A DNA stretch of 64,000 nucleotides from Holothuria scabra (lineage: Eukaryota; Echinodermata; Holothuroidea; Aspidochirotida; Holothuriidae), in NCBI GenBank assembly GCA_037179385.1, contig CM074179.1, forward strand, positions 8,928,001-8,992,000, given 5' to 3'. How positions within the stretch are numbered: position 1 is the first letter of the stretch; each line of letters starts with the position of its first letter. Shown here piece by piece: positions 25,703 through 40,943 of the stretch. The translations under genes and the position numbers were made by a program. The notes under the pieces are model-generated. The model had not been told where the DNA came from. It saw only the letters and a program-made list of their open reading frames with translations, and did no database searches.

Positions 25703-26613
25703 TTATGGCACGCCAAAAGGTTCACCAAATATGATGATGTTCTAAAATTACACGTTCATATACTAAAATTACACGTTCATGTACCAAAAATATACGATGA
25801 TGTTCTAACTTCATATGATCATGATGTAAATTTACACCATCATGTACTAAAACCATAAGTTCATCATGTTAAATGTTACGTTGTACATGTAAAATCACAC
25901 GTTGTACACCTTAAAACACACGTTGTACATGTAAAAACGTAAGTTCATCATGTTATTATTGTCTTTTCCGCACGCCATACAGAGTGAGCCTTTCGGCGTA
26001 CCAGAAGTCCGTCAAAAGGCTCACCGAATTTGATGTAGTAAAAGTACACGTTCATGTACTAACTGCTTACGATCATGTACAGATTTCATACGTTCGTGTA
26101 CTGTTTGCTTGAGTTCATGTACTGATTTCATACGATCATGTACTGATTTCTTACGATCATGTACTGACATTTAGTACATGCTCGTATGAAATCAGTACAT
26201 GAACGTATGAAATCAGTACATGAACGTATGAAATTTGTACATGATCGTAAGCAGTTAGTACATGAACGTGTACTTTTACTACATCAAATTCGGTGAGCCT
26301 TTTGGCGGGCTTCTGGTACGCCGAAAAGCTCACTCTGTATGGCGTGCGGAAAAGACAATAATAACATGATGATCTTACGTTTTTACATGTACAACGTGTG
26401 TTTTAAGATGTACAACGTGTGATTTTACATGTACAACGTAACATTTAACATGATGAACTTATGGTTTTAGTACATGATGGTGTAAATTTACATCATGATC
26501 ACATGAAGTTAGTACATCATCGTATATTTTTGGTACATGAACGTGTAATTTTAGTACATGAACGTGTATTTTTAGAACATCATCATATTTGGTGAGCCTT
26601 TTGGCGTGCCATA
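25703..26613. mobile_element. Foldback element F2, 0.9-kb palindrome
   Basis: Starts TATGGCACGCCAAAAGG and ends with the inverse CCTTTTGGCGTGCCATA. The arms pair along nearly their whole length, meeting near 26160-26180. Each arm carries a ladder of about 20-base units around GTACATGAACGT and GATTTCATACGATCATGTAC, plus a second copy of the terminal motif (GCCTTTCGGCGTACCAGAAG and its inverse) halfway in. No coding frame. The border sequence ATTAT/AATTAT may be a short target duplication. Confidence 0.85.
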
Positions 26614-27063
26614 AATTATTTCGTGACGTCAAAACGATACAGAGATCTAATCGGAATACAATGTATGTCAGTGTATGTAGGCCTACGTCAGTGTGACGTC
26701 ACGAAAAAGTCACTTGGCATATTTTCATAGACATCAGATGAAAATCATATATTTACAGTGGCTGAAAAATTTTGGGCTGTTAACGACCAGAGAAGGAGAA
26801 GATTTTAACAAAAAACCGAAAAATGGGATCGTAATCCGATCCAAATTCGTTGCAGTGCGACCTCGGCTTAAAAGAAGCTTTACGTAACCCGTAAATACCT
26901 TATTCATTGCCCATCATCACCTTACCACCTTCCATGCACGGCGTGTTGCTCTTTCTGTTGGTGATGTGGGAGATTCTGATGGTATGATATTACCATGTCC
27001 ATTAAGTCCATGATTGCACTTTTCCTGCCCCGCTATTTTGCGATTTACAAATAAGATACTTAC

Positions 27064-27163
27064 AGAGTTTTCGTCAGTGTTGACTTTTACTACTTTCACT
27101 TTGCCTTCATATTGTTCAGCAATCTCTTCCACAACTGGTGATACCATACGACAAGGACCGCAC
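27064..27163 (-). CDS. trx: Secreted thioredoxin copy C, exon 3 (redox active site)
   Basis: 100-base exon with acceptor TTTGGCAG and donor GTAAGT (phases 2 and 0). It encodes residues 50-82: [18 protein letters not shown], then a helix/strand segment ending KVNTDENS. With W49 it forms the redox motif WCGPC (49-53). K75 matches the conserved Lys of thioredoxins. Known role of the family: reduction of disulfides in client proteins, recycled by a thioredoxin reductase; an extracellular form would act on secreted or surface disulfides (inference). It matches copy A at 32 of 33 residues, with the difference at the last codon. A (TA)n tract and the PLE insertion start 17 bases upstream of the acceptor, so splicing here could be weakened. 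Confidence 0.93.
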
Positions 27164-27178
27164 CTGCCAAATATTCAA

Positions 27179-27305
<127 letters not shown>

Positions 27306-27395
27306 CGAATACTGCGTAGCACAGGTAATTAAAGTATGAAGGTAAACAGATTGGAATGATAAAAAGTGCTAAAATTCGGAAGAAAGCTCCGCAAC

Positions 27396-27420
27396 GTTTC
27401 GGGTATGTACCCTTCATCAG
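27396..27420 (-). ncRNA. Hammerhead ribozyme-like core in PLE 3' end, left copy
   Basis: The minus strand reads CTGATGA, then a small hairpin AGGGTACATACCC, then GAAAC. CUGAUGA-stem II-GAAA is the invariant hammerhead core. Hammerheads are known from PLE pseudo-LTRs. I did not fold stems I and III with confidence, so self-cleavage is unproven. Confidence 0.6.
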
Positions 27421-27908
27421 GCGGCAAAATAATAACTGATCAAAAAAACGATATTCAAAAGAAACAACAAACGCGTGCCGATACAACTCGATCGGCGCGT
27501 ACAAACAAGCACCTACGTCAACGCGTTGTGTGTCTTGTTATGTCCCTATCAACTCCTTACAATCGTTTCTAAGTCCCTGTAGTGCGGACGCACTGGTAAC
27601 ACACGCACTACCCATGACAACATCCATCCAGCAAGCCAAACCAAAACGCGCCGACGTCAAGCGTACAACCTCTTTACAAAGGGATTGCCAATAATGAAAT
27701 GTTTGCCTACTTCGCGCCGCAATTTTAAACACAGCTAAACGACGCAACCGTGCAAAACAAGTTAATAGTGATGACGCGATAAAAATAATAATAAATACAC
27801 GCTAGGCGATTATGATGTCATTATGAACGGACTTTGCAAGGAAAATTGAACACGATCAGTTTAAGTTCAAGTTCGGCAAACAGTCCGTTGTAAAATAATA
27901 AACACAGT

Positions 27909-28592
27909 CTATAACAGTTCGAGTTTGACGTTCAGCCCGTTAGGAGCTAGAGTTCCTAGCCTTACTATCAGTCGATTTTCGGCAGTAAGACGATCACGGT
28001 CGGAACCTCTGCATGAGATGGCCGCCGTGACCATCAGATCCTGTATAGAACAGGCCGATGGGGGGTTAAAATGGTTGGCAACCGGGTACCCTGGAAGGTT
28101 TTGCCTAATGGATCTCAAGTGTTCAATAACCCGATCAGCTAATCGACGTTTAGTCTCACCCACATACATCATGGCACAGCGCTTACAAACTAGGATATAC
28201 ACTATATTAGTAGACGTACATGTAAAATGATGTTTGACGTCGAAGGAGTTGTTGTTGGGACCTACAACAGACAGAAGTCTGTCTTTGCTAACAAGTTTAC
28301 AAGTATTACATCTACTACGGTTACGAAACGTCCCTGCCGGATGTAACATAAAGGGTTGGGGATGTGAGGCCCGAACCAAGTGACTTGAGATGTTTTTCTC
28401 ACTTCTAAAGGCCGTAATAGGCGGTTCAGGAAAATACTCACGGGTAGAGGGTTCTCTTCCTAGAAGTTTAGCGTTTCTGTGGATTGACTCAACAATGGGG
28501 CGAACTGAAGGATGATAAGACACCACGAAGGGTATTCTGGAAGTGGATTTGACGATATTAGTCTTGGGGGCCATGATAGTTGCTCTGTCCAT
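27909..28592 (-). pseudogene. PLE C-terminal GIY-YIG endonuclease, left copy
   Basis: 227-residue frame. It starts with a linker (RIPFVVSYHPSVRPIVESI), then a Cys-rich part (CNTC, FTCTSTN). The GIY-YIG nuclease core follows: IVYILVCKRC, MMYVGETKRRLADRVIEHL with the catalytic Arg region, and a distal Glu region (RLTAENRLIVRLG). In PLEs this nuclease nicks the target for primed reverse transcription. The frame is open in this copy but disconnected from the RT by a frameshift. Confidence 0.9.
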
Positions 28593-28612
28593 CCTTCAAC
28601 CCTCTAGTGCCT

Positions 28613-29140
28613 TCATGAGTACCTTACGTGGGTACTGACGTTTCTCGAAAAGGAGATCATATCTTGAGAGACCTGTTTAAAATCCCTATTATCGGAACAA
28701 ATCCGTCTAGCTCTCAAGAGTTGCGAGTACGGGATAGAGTTGGTACATGACCTAGGGTGGTTGGATAGATAAAGCAAGTAGCTGTGGGAGTCTGTAGGCT
28801 TAAAATGGATATTAGGTTTTAGTTTTCTGTCACTAATAGATAGCTCCATATCTAAAAAGACCACTGAGGTGTCAGAAATACAGCTGGTGAACTTTAAAAA
28901 GGGGCAAAACGTTTCAACAAAATGTATAAAGTCTTCTAAATCACGACGAGAGCCCGACGCTACCCCAACAATGTCGTCGATGTACCTTTTATAGAGAATG
29001 GGTGCACGGCCACTAAAGCTAGAAAACAATTGCTCCTCAAAGTGTCCCATTGTGAGGCAGGCTATGGATGGTCCCATCTTAGTTCCCATGGCTACTCCCC
29101 TCACCTGGCGGAAAAAGCGAGCGTTGAACTGAATCAACAC
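28613..29140 (-). pseudogene. PLE reverse transcriptase, catalytic second half, left copy
   Basis: Contains GVAMGTKMGPSIACL (motif B), YKRYIDDIVGV with the catalytic YIDD box (motif C), SVVFLDMELSISDRKLKP and IHFKPTDSHSYLLYLSNHP. A frameshift ends it at FSRNVSTHVRYS; the endonuclease part continues in another frame. Confidence 0.92.
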
Positions 29141-30024
29141 TGAGTCAACACTAATTCGGCCAAACGAAGGAAGGCAGTAGTAGGAATTGTGGGATCTTGA
29201 CGTTGATCCAGGTAATGTCGCATGGCTGTTAGAGCAGCGTGGTGGGGAATTGACGTGTAAAGGCTAGATACATCCATAGTAAATACCAATCGTTCATCGG
29301 GACCATCCGGAAATTCAAAATCTTGTATTAATCTAAGAAAATGAGGTGTATCCTGTACAAACGATGGTAACTTGGATACTAATGGAGAGAGAACGGAATC
29401 AATGTATTCTGAAATAATAATAGTGGGGCAGCTATGTGAGGAAACGATTGGTCGACCTGGGTTTCCAATTTTGTGAATTTTTGGCAGAAGGTAAAAATTA
29501 GAAATCTGAGGGCAAGGGTGAATAAGTGTTTTGGCCGAAGAAGGAAGGTGTCCTTGATTCATAAGGGAGGTGACGGTTTGTTTCACCAAGTTTTGTATTT
29601 CATTTGTGGGGTCCCCTGGCAATTCAACATAGGCGGTTTCGTCTGAAAGTTGTTTCTCCGCCTCAGCTGTGTACAAATCCCTCCGCCACACGACAGTGGC
29701 CCCTCCCTTATCAGCAGACTTAATGATTAGATTCTTGTTTCTCTTAAGGGACAAAAGAGCCTTTTGTTCGTCTGGGGAAATGTTCCGAAAAGCAGTCGGG
29801 GTGAGAGGGAGGAGACGTTTAAGGTCATTATGGATGGACTCAATCACATTATCTAGTACCTTGTTCTCCCCTGGTTTGGGAGTCCAAACAGACTTTTTGT
29901 TCTGGAATGATTGAAAAACATCCTCCGAAAGACTGCTTTCTGTTTCATCGGGATTTCCGAAATGAAACCGGAGACGTAGTCTCCTGCAAAAATGCGGACA
30001 CATCTCTACGAATCGAAAATTCAT
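29134..30024 (-). pseudogene. PLE reverse transcriptase, first half, left copy
   Basis: Shows LIIKSADKGGATVVW, FYLLPKIHKIGNPGRPIVSS and TMDVSSLYTSIPHHAAL, the early RT motifs and the first catalytic Asp (motif A) as found in PLEs. It ends at a frameshift after AELVLTQ; the continuation is in the frame at 28613-29140. Confidence 0.9.
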
Positions 30025-30540
30025 CAGGGAGGGGATTCAAAGGAACAAAATTCAAACCCTTGGATAATACCGAACGTTCGGGTGAGGTCAATTCTAGGTC
30101 TTGAGGAATTGTGACCACTAAACGTGGGTTTTCAGTATTCTCGGTATGTGGCATGGTATCGTAGTTGCGCACTTCGGGTAGCAAAGAGGCTAACTTTTTG
30201 GACTTCGAATCCTGTAGAAAATTGTATAATCTACGATTGTAAATGTGAATCAAAAATCGAATTTCACCCGCTTCTTGATGAGAAACCCCAGCCTCTCTTA
30301 GTGAATTAGCTAGTAACAGACCCTTTTCTTTCATAACACGGTCAAACGTGTTCTTTTTTTCAACCATGTTACGAACAGTAGAACGCATCAAGTTGAATGA
30401 ACATGATCGTAAATGACGGGCTGTGTTGTAACGAAAATGTACGTTAGAATAACTCTGAACGTGAAACTTAAGTCTAAAGCCTTGTGGAATAACCTTCCTA
30501 CGAAGGCAGACGCCTAGAAAGTGAATATGGCTGGCGAATC

Positions 30541-30562
<22 letters not shown>
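29945..30562 (-). pseudogene. PLE N-terminal region, left copy
   Basis: Frame encoding a basic N-terminal part: FRFASHIHFLGVCLRRK, VIPQGFRLKFHV, a Lys/Arg-rich helix, then SREAGVSHQEAGEIRFLI-like sequence and DLELTSPERSVLSKGLNFVP. That last segment precedes the RT domain in PLEs. The frame is lost just after IRRDVSAF by one extra T, where the right copy reads on in frame. No start codon of the original protein can be fixed. Confidence 0.75.
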
Positions 30563-33453
<2,891 letters not shown>

Positions 33454-33829
33454 TATATATTACATCAAGGGTTGCTCAAAAATAAAGTTGATATTTGAAC
33501 GGGGATCATTTCTATACAGAAAAACGAACGCTAAGATGAAAGTGGGGCTATTACTGACGTCAAATTCGATGGATGATAGAGGGACGCCCAACCAGACTTC
33601 TTCATAAAACAAAATGCCGTTCCCCTGTTCTCTGCCAGTCTTTTACTTTCGAGAGTCACATTAAACAAGAACGTAGATAGTAGAACTAAAACAATTCATT
33701 GTGCTTTCCTCGTCATTTTAAGCATTGTTTTATACAGGGTCTAATCAGTAACATTCATATTCAACACCAATTAAATATAGGCCCTCATACCAATCTTCAA
33801 ATTGCTGATACCCGGTCTAGGGCAAAGAC

Positions 33830-34465
33830 ATTTCTAACATCCTAGAAATTCTTGGGGTTCTGGGGACAATAAATGACCTAATTATGATCCACCCCCAAAC
33901 AATTAGGGATCTTTTGTTATCCGTACTGCATCTACATAGAAATTGTGAAATTCTTCCAACTTTGCTACTTGAAAAAAACCCTGATGACATTAAATGACAT
34001 TTGACCTCCACAAAACAATATCGTGTTTCTCAACATGATAGATATATACACCGAACATGAAGAGTGTCGGTCATTCCTTCCCATCTTGAGATATCGTGTA
34101 TACGAGGTTTCATTGGTTTTGGCCCCTAGTGACCTCATATGACCTTTAAACCCACCAAAAACAACGCCTTTCATAGTCCCAACATGGCAAGTCTATAGAC
34201 CAAATATGAAAAAGTGTTTGTGCTTCCAATCGAGATAACGTGTTTACACACAATATTCGAGGTTTTCGCAGTTTTACTTTCGGTGACCTAAAATGACCTT
34301 TGACCATTACTTTGGACTTTCTGAAACCAGGGATATCCCCGTTTTGCGAGGTATCCCCAGTTCCACTGGAATTTTCACGTGTGTATTCCCGATTGATCCC
34401 AGAAACGCACACACACACGCACACACCCACACACACAAAGGCATCACCATTGCGTAGATTCCTTG
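33830..34465 (+). repeat. TGACCT-unit array with (CA)n tail, intron 2 of copy C
   Basis: Paralogue of 690-1475 without the 143-bp insertion. It has TGACCT half-sites at 34130-34145 (spacing 4) and at 34284-34306 (spacing 4, then 1). It ends in a CA-rich tract at 34408-34438. Confidence 0.75.
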
Positions 34466-34509
34466 CCTGCCTACGACAAGGTATAAAAAAAATATTCTGA
34501 GAGACTTAC

Positions 34510-34618
34510 CAAGGAGCCCAAAAGTCAACCAGGACGGGTAGGTCGGACTCTAATACATCCTTTTGAAATGAACTATCCGTCACTGGTGTTGTTGCTGATG
34601 CATCAGCGGATGAGAACA
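34510..34618 (-). CDS. trx: Secreted thioredoxin copy C, exon 2 (N-terminal half of the fold)
   Basis: 109-base exon with acceptor TATCTACAG and donor GTAAGT (phases 1 and 2). It encodes residues 13-48 plus part of W49. These are the end of the signal peptide, the mature N terminus [11 protein letters not shown], and the first strand and helix ending [10 protein letters not shown]44 is the buried Asp next to the active site in thioredoxins. W49 of WCGPC is split across the intron (TG then G). The string [16 protein letters not shown] is what cyanobacterial TrxA and plastid m-type thioredoxins carry. Copy A (1542-1650) differs at five residues, all before the [11 protein letters not shown] core. 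Confidence 0.92.
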
Positions 34619-35231
34619 CTGTAGATAAAAAAGTAACCTTCACGTGTCACATAAAGTTGACAGAATAAATCTAAATGCACATATGACGTCGCATAACAAA
34701 CAGTAGACTATGTTGTCCCTCATGACGTGTACAATTACAAATTATACTAACAAATACAAACAAAACCAAACAATCGAATACACGTACAAGCCTGCTTTAC
34801 GGCTGGGTGTATTTCTGGTGAGGGACCTATGAACGAGTTAACTTTTTCTCCAAAAGTAACTCAGCGTGATATCAATGGATAATATCTATATATTTCGTAT
34901 ATTTCTTCATGATTAAGCCGTCGGCCTGAGATCGCCACGCTATGCTAAACGGCAAACTATCATAATTGATTGTCTTTAATTCCAAATCACCCTTCCATAA
35001 AAAATATTAGCCCAAAGTCTTTCTTCGAGAGGGAACATCTAGAAGGGACAAGGTTGTTATCACACCAGCATTAATCTAAAGTTCTCTTCGAACGTCGAAA
35101 TATGAAGGTTATGTATTTTAAGTATGACCACATTGCGGAACTTACTGCCCTTTGAAAATGAACTCGTAGGTAGAGTGTGGTACATAAAAGGTGACGTCAC
35201 CCTGCACGACCTCTTTTACGAATGCGTAGAA

Positions 35232-35444
35232 CTATCGAGGTAACACCTCCATGACAAAACTGATGGGAAGCACCGTCGCAGGTGAGATAGAAATTCTGGC
35301 GTACCAAGTTTTGTTTCCCAATTCAACCACCGTTGCACTCATGCCTCTCTCGGTTGGCAAAATGACCGTGGATTCGTGGATTTTAACATCATCTATATTG
35401 CAATTGACAATTTTTTTGAAGGCACAAATATAGTATAGCGACAT
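35232..35444 (-). other. Unrecognised open frame nested in intron 1 of copy C
   Basis: Ends VVELGNKTWYARISISPATV, then LPISFVMEVLPR and a stop. A possible acceptor CAATATAG precedes DDVKIHESTVILPTERGMSA. The matching part of copy A (about 2510-2640) keeps TWY-KISISPATMLPIS-VMEVLPR and the stop but has an in-frame TAG, a TGA and a one-base shift further 5', so it is dead there. No family recognised. It could be a terminal exon of a nested gene or a transposon remnant. The four amino-acid changes against two silent ones in the shared part do not argue for strong selection. Confidence 0.25.
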
Positions 35445-37749
35445 TCTTGGTCCGTTCCTTTCGTTATTCTACCTTATACCTTTTTGACGTTGACTTTGAT
35501 ACCTTGACAGGACAATAACCCATTTGATGGTGATCAGGAGAGGGATTTGAACATGGTAACAACAGCAAATGTATTAAGCCACCAATTCGTCTTTACAATT
35601 GTGCAAAATATATCTCCAGCCGGGGATACATTTGCATTGCAAAGAACCTGAAATAGCGGTTTTTTCTCTCTATCCTTAGACATTTCCCTCAAGTCGTGCC
35701 CCCATGACACAAGACCCCCATGACACAATGCTCGCTACGCACCTGTCCATCCCCCTAAAAGAAGTCCATCACACAGATTAGTTTTAAAGTCTCTGTGTGT
35801 AATCATAATGTAACTCAACGAGTGCATTGTAATCCTTCGCCTACTTTAAGCTTTTAAAGTGTAGTTTTCTTTTACTTTGGTTTTTATCTTGTTGTGGTTC
35901 TTTGGTTTATTTTGTTTTATTCTTCAGCGTAACAAATTATATTTTTTATAGTTGTGGCGCTTTATAAATTTTGTAAATAATTAATAAAATATTGATAATT
36001 GTCCCCCAATGAGCCCTCAGTCTGGTGCCATCTATTTAATTTCTTAAGAAAGGCATAGGCAAATTTTGTTCAAAATTCCAAATTTTGCTTCAAAATGTAG
36101 CGTCTGTGGCACCGATTGCCTTTAAGGTCTCCTTTAAGGACCCCTTCAAAAATTCTCAAAATGGAGTGCGGTATCCCTCAGACTCCTTCACCGGTCGGCA
36201 TAGACGTATGAGACAGGAGTGGAGGTGTTCAAGTGCTGTGAGCAATAGTTAGTTATTTATCATGCAGAAGATGTTAGGAATAAAATAATTTCCAGTCGCG
36301 AGTTGCGAATCCTCAAGCCACATAGGCTAGACAACTTCATCAATTCAGCGGATTTTGAATTTAGTCAAGAGTAGCAATGGAGAAACATTACCACAATATC
36401 AATAGCGTTGTCTGGTTCTGGTCCCCCCCCCCCGAGAAGATTAAGTATCATTTAAATTTAATGTGGTAAATTTCTCATAACCTTGGAAGTTGCTGATTTC
36501 TTAACTATTGCAAGCAAAAGCTGAAAAAAAAACTGTTTCTAATCTCTTTACAAACATGAAAACGCAATTTTCGGTTATCTGAGGGGTGCCGATTTTTCTA
36601 AAATTTCTCTACCCTCCGCATCAACCAGTTGGTAGCCCTTGGGTTAGATAATCTTTTTAAGCAAAAAGAAATTTTTGGGGTCAAAGTATTTACAAATAAT
36701 TTTCTGATCACTCTGCAGTTTGCCAACTTATTTTGCAAACGACAAACGAAAATAGCGACTACTTGGATTTTATCTATAAATTGGGGAAATGATATTTCTT
36801 GCCATCTAAGGGGGTTATTTTTTAAATTTTCTGCAAGCTCCGCGCCGTTCCACGGTGGTCCTCCACTTAGTTTTCGTTCGTGGCAGAATTACGTTTTGAG
36901 GGGAAGAAAAAACCTACAAAATGAAATCCTTTTGTTCGCCTATGCCGAGCACTACTGTTCTTTTATTTTAACTCGTAAAAGTATGCAAATTTAAAAACAA
37001 AATTTTATTTCGAAAGGTAGTGCACATGGCTTTAGATTGCATGTAAAGACACAAAATTTTCAGGTTTATCTCAATGAACAAACACAATTTAACTTCAACA
37101 CTGTTCATGTTAAAGTCGAAAATCTTGCACCATTTTGCATCTAGGCTCCTTGGAAAAACCAAAAATTTTCAAAAGGGATGGGGAACTTGGGAGGGGGTTT
37201 GCCCCTCTCCTTACTATTCCCCTCACCCAGACCGGCCATCACTCAACATACTGCCTCCCCTTCAGAGAAATTTTTATTCTCTCTCAATTGAAAGGATTTA
37301 AACGAGTCAGTGGCGTAGCAACGGAGGGGGGGGGGTTGGGGGTCGTAACCCCCCTAACCCAACCTTACAATTCAAAAAACACCTAAAAAAGCGGTTTTTT
37401 TTGTCTCTATTCTTAGATTTTTCCCTCATTTCGTGCCCCACCACTATGACAACAACCCCTCCCCCTGACAGTTCTGGCTAAGTGCCTGAACAGAGTTAAA
37501 ACCAATGGTTTGAATTAGTGCCAAATCGAAAGTCACTAATTCAACTGGTTTAGAATTAAACTGCATCATATTACATCTTAAGATGCAAAGATTTAAGCGA
37601 TTTGGAATGAAACCAACGTCTGAGATTGTACGGGATACTTTTAGCCTTTTGAATAAGGTTACTGAAACCCCTATGATGTACTAACACATTGGAATCATCG
37701 GCAAATATGCTCAGTGTTTTATTAGGTTAATTAGATTTTGTTTCTTAGA

Positions 37750-37890
37750 TAGAGATTTACGGACCAGTTTACAACCTATTGATTCAACTTTCAAGTCGAG
37801 TCCGCCACGGACTTTTTTTCCAGTTGTGGCTCACTGGCTTGTTCTCCCTACTCCAATACTTATGCGGAGCGTCACGCACAACGGCAGTAG
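37750..37890 (+). repeat. Dispersed repeat D1, near full copy
   Basis: Matches 15325-15455: TTTACGGACCAGTTTACAAC, CTATTGATTCAAC, CCAGTTGTGGCTCACTGGCT and TATGCGGAGCGTCACGCAC. Confidence 0.6.
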
Positions 37891-40800
37891 GTTGGAAAAG
37901 TAACTACCTAACAGTTGTAGGCGTTCCCACGAAGACCACACACACATATATAATTTGTGAAGAAGAAATCTGTGACTGTCAGTGTCGAATGCCTTCTTTT
38001 GGTAAGTTTGGGACTACGCACATTTCCACTTTTTTAAAAGAGAAAAAAATAAACTTTATGGTTCCGAGAAGGTTGTGGCTGTTATCAGGACCCTCCCGAA
38101 AGTAGGGCCAGATTAGCGCTGTGTGGGGCCCCCGGCACTTCCAACAGCGGGGCCCCTTTTACAAGTTTAACCTCCTTCGCCTGGCCCATCCGCTAACACA
38201 AAATGTATTACTATCAACTGATTAAATTTTAGATTTTGACCGCTAACATCTACCGTAATAGTTGCTTTTACACATTTTACCGTGATACATGAACGATGAA
38301 AGTTATAGCACTGTGTGTGTACGTCAATTGTACCTGAAAACCAGTGTTGGTCTCTGGCATTCAAGGCCAGAAAAAACAGCCTCGGCTTGAATCGATGGCG
38401 TTTGGTTAATTCTAAAAAATATTTTATGTCTCCTTGACTTGACAATCAGAGAGCGCGGGTTGCCGCGGGGAGATCGCCCCAAAAGCACGGGCCCGGCATA
38501 TGCCGGTTCTGCTATGGGGTTAATCCGGCCCTGCCCGAAAGTCAAAGCCTACGAGGATTCCATTGTCATTCTAGAACATACGAAGATATTTTTCAAAGAC
38601 ACTCCCAAGCATTATAGGAACACAATTGAGTAATCTAAGTAGGAGATAGTTGTCACTCTTTACGTAAATGAAATAACGTTGAAATAACGTTACCAACTTT
38701 AGCAGGTCTGGGTGGGCCCCGGTAGTAAAACATGTGAAACAACATGAGAGATAGATTGTGAAATTTATTAAGAATTTCATCAATGCCCAGGGGGTTTAGA
38801 ATCCCCTAGGGAGCGATTTCCTTTTTGACTTCCACAAACAGAAACAGGGGAAAGAACTGGGGAGCTACTGTACTAGGAACAGTAACAGACAGACTGACAT
38901 AACTCAAACAGATCTTTACCTTGCAAAATGCTTATTCCTTAATTTCAGAAAAAAATCATGGCTTTTTGCTGATATATCACACTACATTTAATTTTTTTAC
39001 ATCCCGTACATATCAGTACGGATAAGTATTGCATAGGGAGAGCCGTTGACTTTTGAACAGCTCTATTGAACTAAATTGTTCCAATTTGCCCTACTAAAAC
39101 AAAATATTTGCCCCAATTTGTTAGGTTACATACTGAAGAGGTCGCCCAAATCCCCAGTCCGCAAGGCCATATTTTTTTAAGCTAACATAAGTAAACTACG
39201 TTTTAGTTGGATCAAGCTGATAGAATCTACAACATTCTTTTACCTTGGAAAAGTTCAAAAAGGCCTCTCCTATGTCAAGCGGGGGTGTCGATTCTCCCGG
39301 CAGGGCAATCGCCCCACCGATGAAATATTCAGGTAGATGTATCATTCCGCCCCCTATTATTTTAAGCGAAGCAGATGAGTAAAATAGGCAGAATAAATAA
39401 ATTTAAAAAAAAAAAAAAAAAAACAAGCGGGAACAAAATAAAACGGCTGACTTATAAAGACTTCGAGAAAACATCAGTTTTATCCTATTTTGAAGTTATA
39501 ATACTGCATTTACGATGCGTTTTCTGTATTTTGTGAACATGTGTGTCAATGTTAGTGTGTATGCATGCTAGTTTGTGTGTGTATAGGTGTGCGATTGCGT
39601 TCGTGTGGGTGGATTGCTTACCGACAATTCCGATCAAGTATACAATCCAAGGGTGTGGATGTTTTAAAACGTTTGCCCCCAATCAGCAAACCATACCTAC
39701 GCCCCTGATGTCAGGCTATTCCATGCAGGGACAGCATACAGCACTTAATTAGTTTTATTTGGGTTAATGTTTCCGTCTTTTAGACCCCCCCACCTCCCCC
39801 GCAAACGAAATGAATAGATGTATTTGGAATGGGCCAATAATTAAAGCAGCTTATGCTGTTATTTTTACGTTTCCAGTGTTCATCAAATGTATGGGCTGTA
39901 CTCCATACATATGTAAAAAGCTTTAAAAACTGACGTACTTTAGTCTTTTCTCCGAAAATGAGCAAAATTTCGAAAAAATTCGAAAAGATTTCAACGGTTT
40001 CCAAACGCTATTCTGCCTTATTATCTTGCTCTAGCTCCGCCCAATGAATTTGATGCATATTCAGAAGGTCATTTTGAGAAGGAGTCAAGCAAAACGTAAA
40101 CAAAACAGACAGTGAAATTTCGTTCAATTGATACATACGTTATTCGAACGGCCTTTACGTGTCCAATTTGCACATCGCATCGAACCGGCTGCGCAATTCG
40201 TTCGTTTCATTTGTGAACCCAGATTCAGTGACAAATTCCTTTTCACTTGTTTCGGCTCCATCGTTCAGTTTTTAATTTTGTCCCTGATTGTGCTATTTTA
40301 ATCCGTCCCAAGTTTCAAGATAATGTTCCCTTTCTCTTTGATTTGATGCTGTGGCTTGGCATTCAAAAACAGTCTTTGGGTTACATACGTGTGAAACTAA
40401 CTGTCATTCTGTATTGGGAACGGTTGTGAAAGGATCTGTAATGCATGTACACAACATGCGTGATACATTGGCAATACGTACATCTTCGTGTCAAAGGGTA
40501 GGCATAATTTTACGTCATTCATTTCTTGCATTGTGATTGGTCAATTTGAGATAAGAGCCCGTTGTCTTTGCATAAGAGTTTAGCCGAAAAAAGTAGATGA
40601 AGTTTCTGTCTATTGTAATTAGCGCTCTAATTAGTGAAATTTCACCGGAAAAAATCCTTTCGTGAATGATTTCTACCGGGTTGTTATCAAATGGAAGAGC
40701 AAGATTGAAGATTAACGATGAAGGTTATTTTTTTCCATCAAACAGCATAAGCTGCTTTAAGTACATCAAGTACTTTGCTTTGATTAGGATACCTTTTTTG

Positions 40801-40906
40801 AGGCTACTGTCAGCGTCGCTTGTTTTGTATTGATCTAAAAACTGTGGCCATCCTAACACTTTTGATAGAAATTTGAAAAAAACAAACAAACTTAAAAATA
40901 TCTCAC

Positions 40907-40943
40907 CGAGCATGAAGCAGCACCAAGCCAAAACAAACTTCAT
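40907..40943 (-). CDS. trx: Secreted thioredoxin copy C, exon 1 (signal peptide start)
   Basis: First coding exon of the complete gene copy. Seen: an ATG in good context (A at -3) opens MKFVLAWCCFML and then one base, followed by a donor GTGAGA (phase 1). Joined to exon 2, which begins with TG, the N terminus reads MKFVLAWCCFMLVFSSADA. This is a short basic start, a hydrophobic core and an A-D-A cleavage site, so a secretory signal peptide is predicted with cleavage after residue 19. The same exon is found at 8310-8346 in copy A with one residue changed (L12 to H). The flanking 5' sequence is also conserved between copies to about 41395/8785. The exon is only 37 bases, so the assignment rests on phase match, duplication and the sensible signal peptide. 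Inference: the product enters the secretory pathway. Confidence 0.85.

Larger units (their letters stand above)
22885..27063 (-). other. Intron 3 of thioredoxin copy C
   Basis: 4.2 kb between active-site exon 3 and terminal exon 4. It contains D1 at 23072-23158, the TGACCT-type array at 23570-25020 and the 0.9-kb palindrome at 25703-26613. No additional exon recognised. Confidence 0.7.
34619..40906 (-). other. Intron 1 of thioredoxin copy C
   Basis: 6.3 kb. It contains an unrecognised open frame (35232-35444), D1 at 37750-37890, a GTGGCGTAGC plus G-run repeat at 37310-37350, (A)n at 39400-39424, and the block 38990-39250 matching 7680-7960. No other exon recognised. Confidence 0.6.

Noticed and set aside
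26040..26280. Regular short repeats that could suggest a CRISPR array
   Set aside because: The units are part of a palindromic foldback element, the spacers are not unique, there are no cas genes, and the context is eukaryotic.
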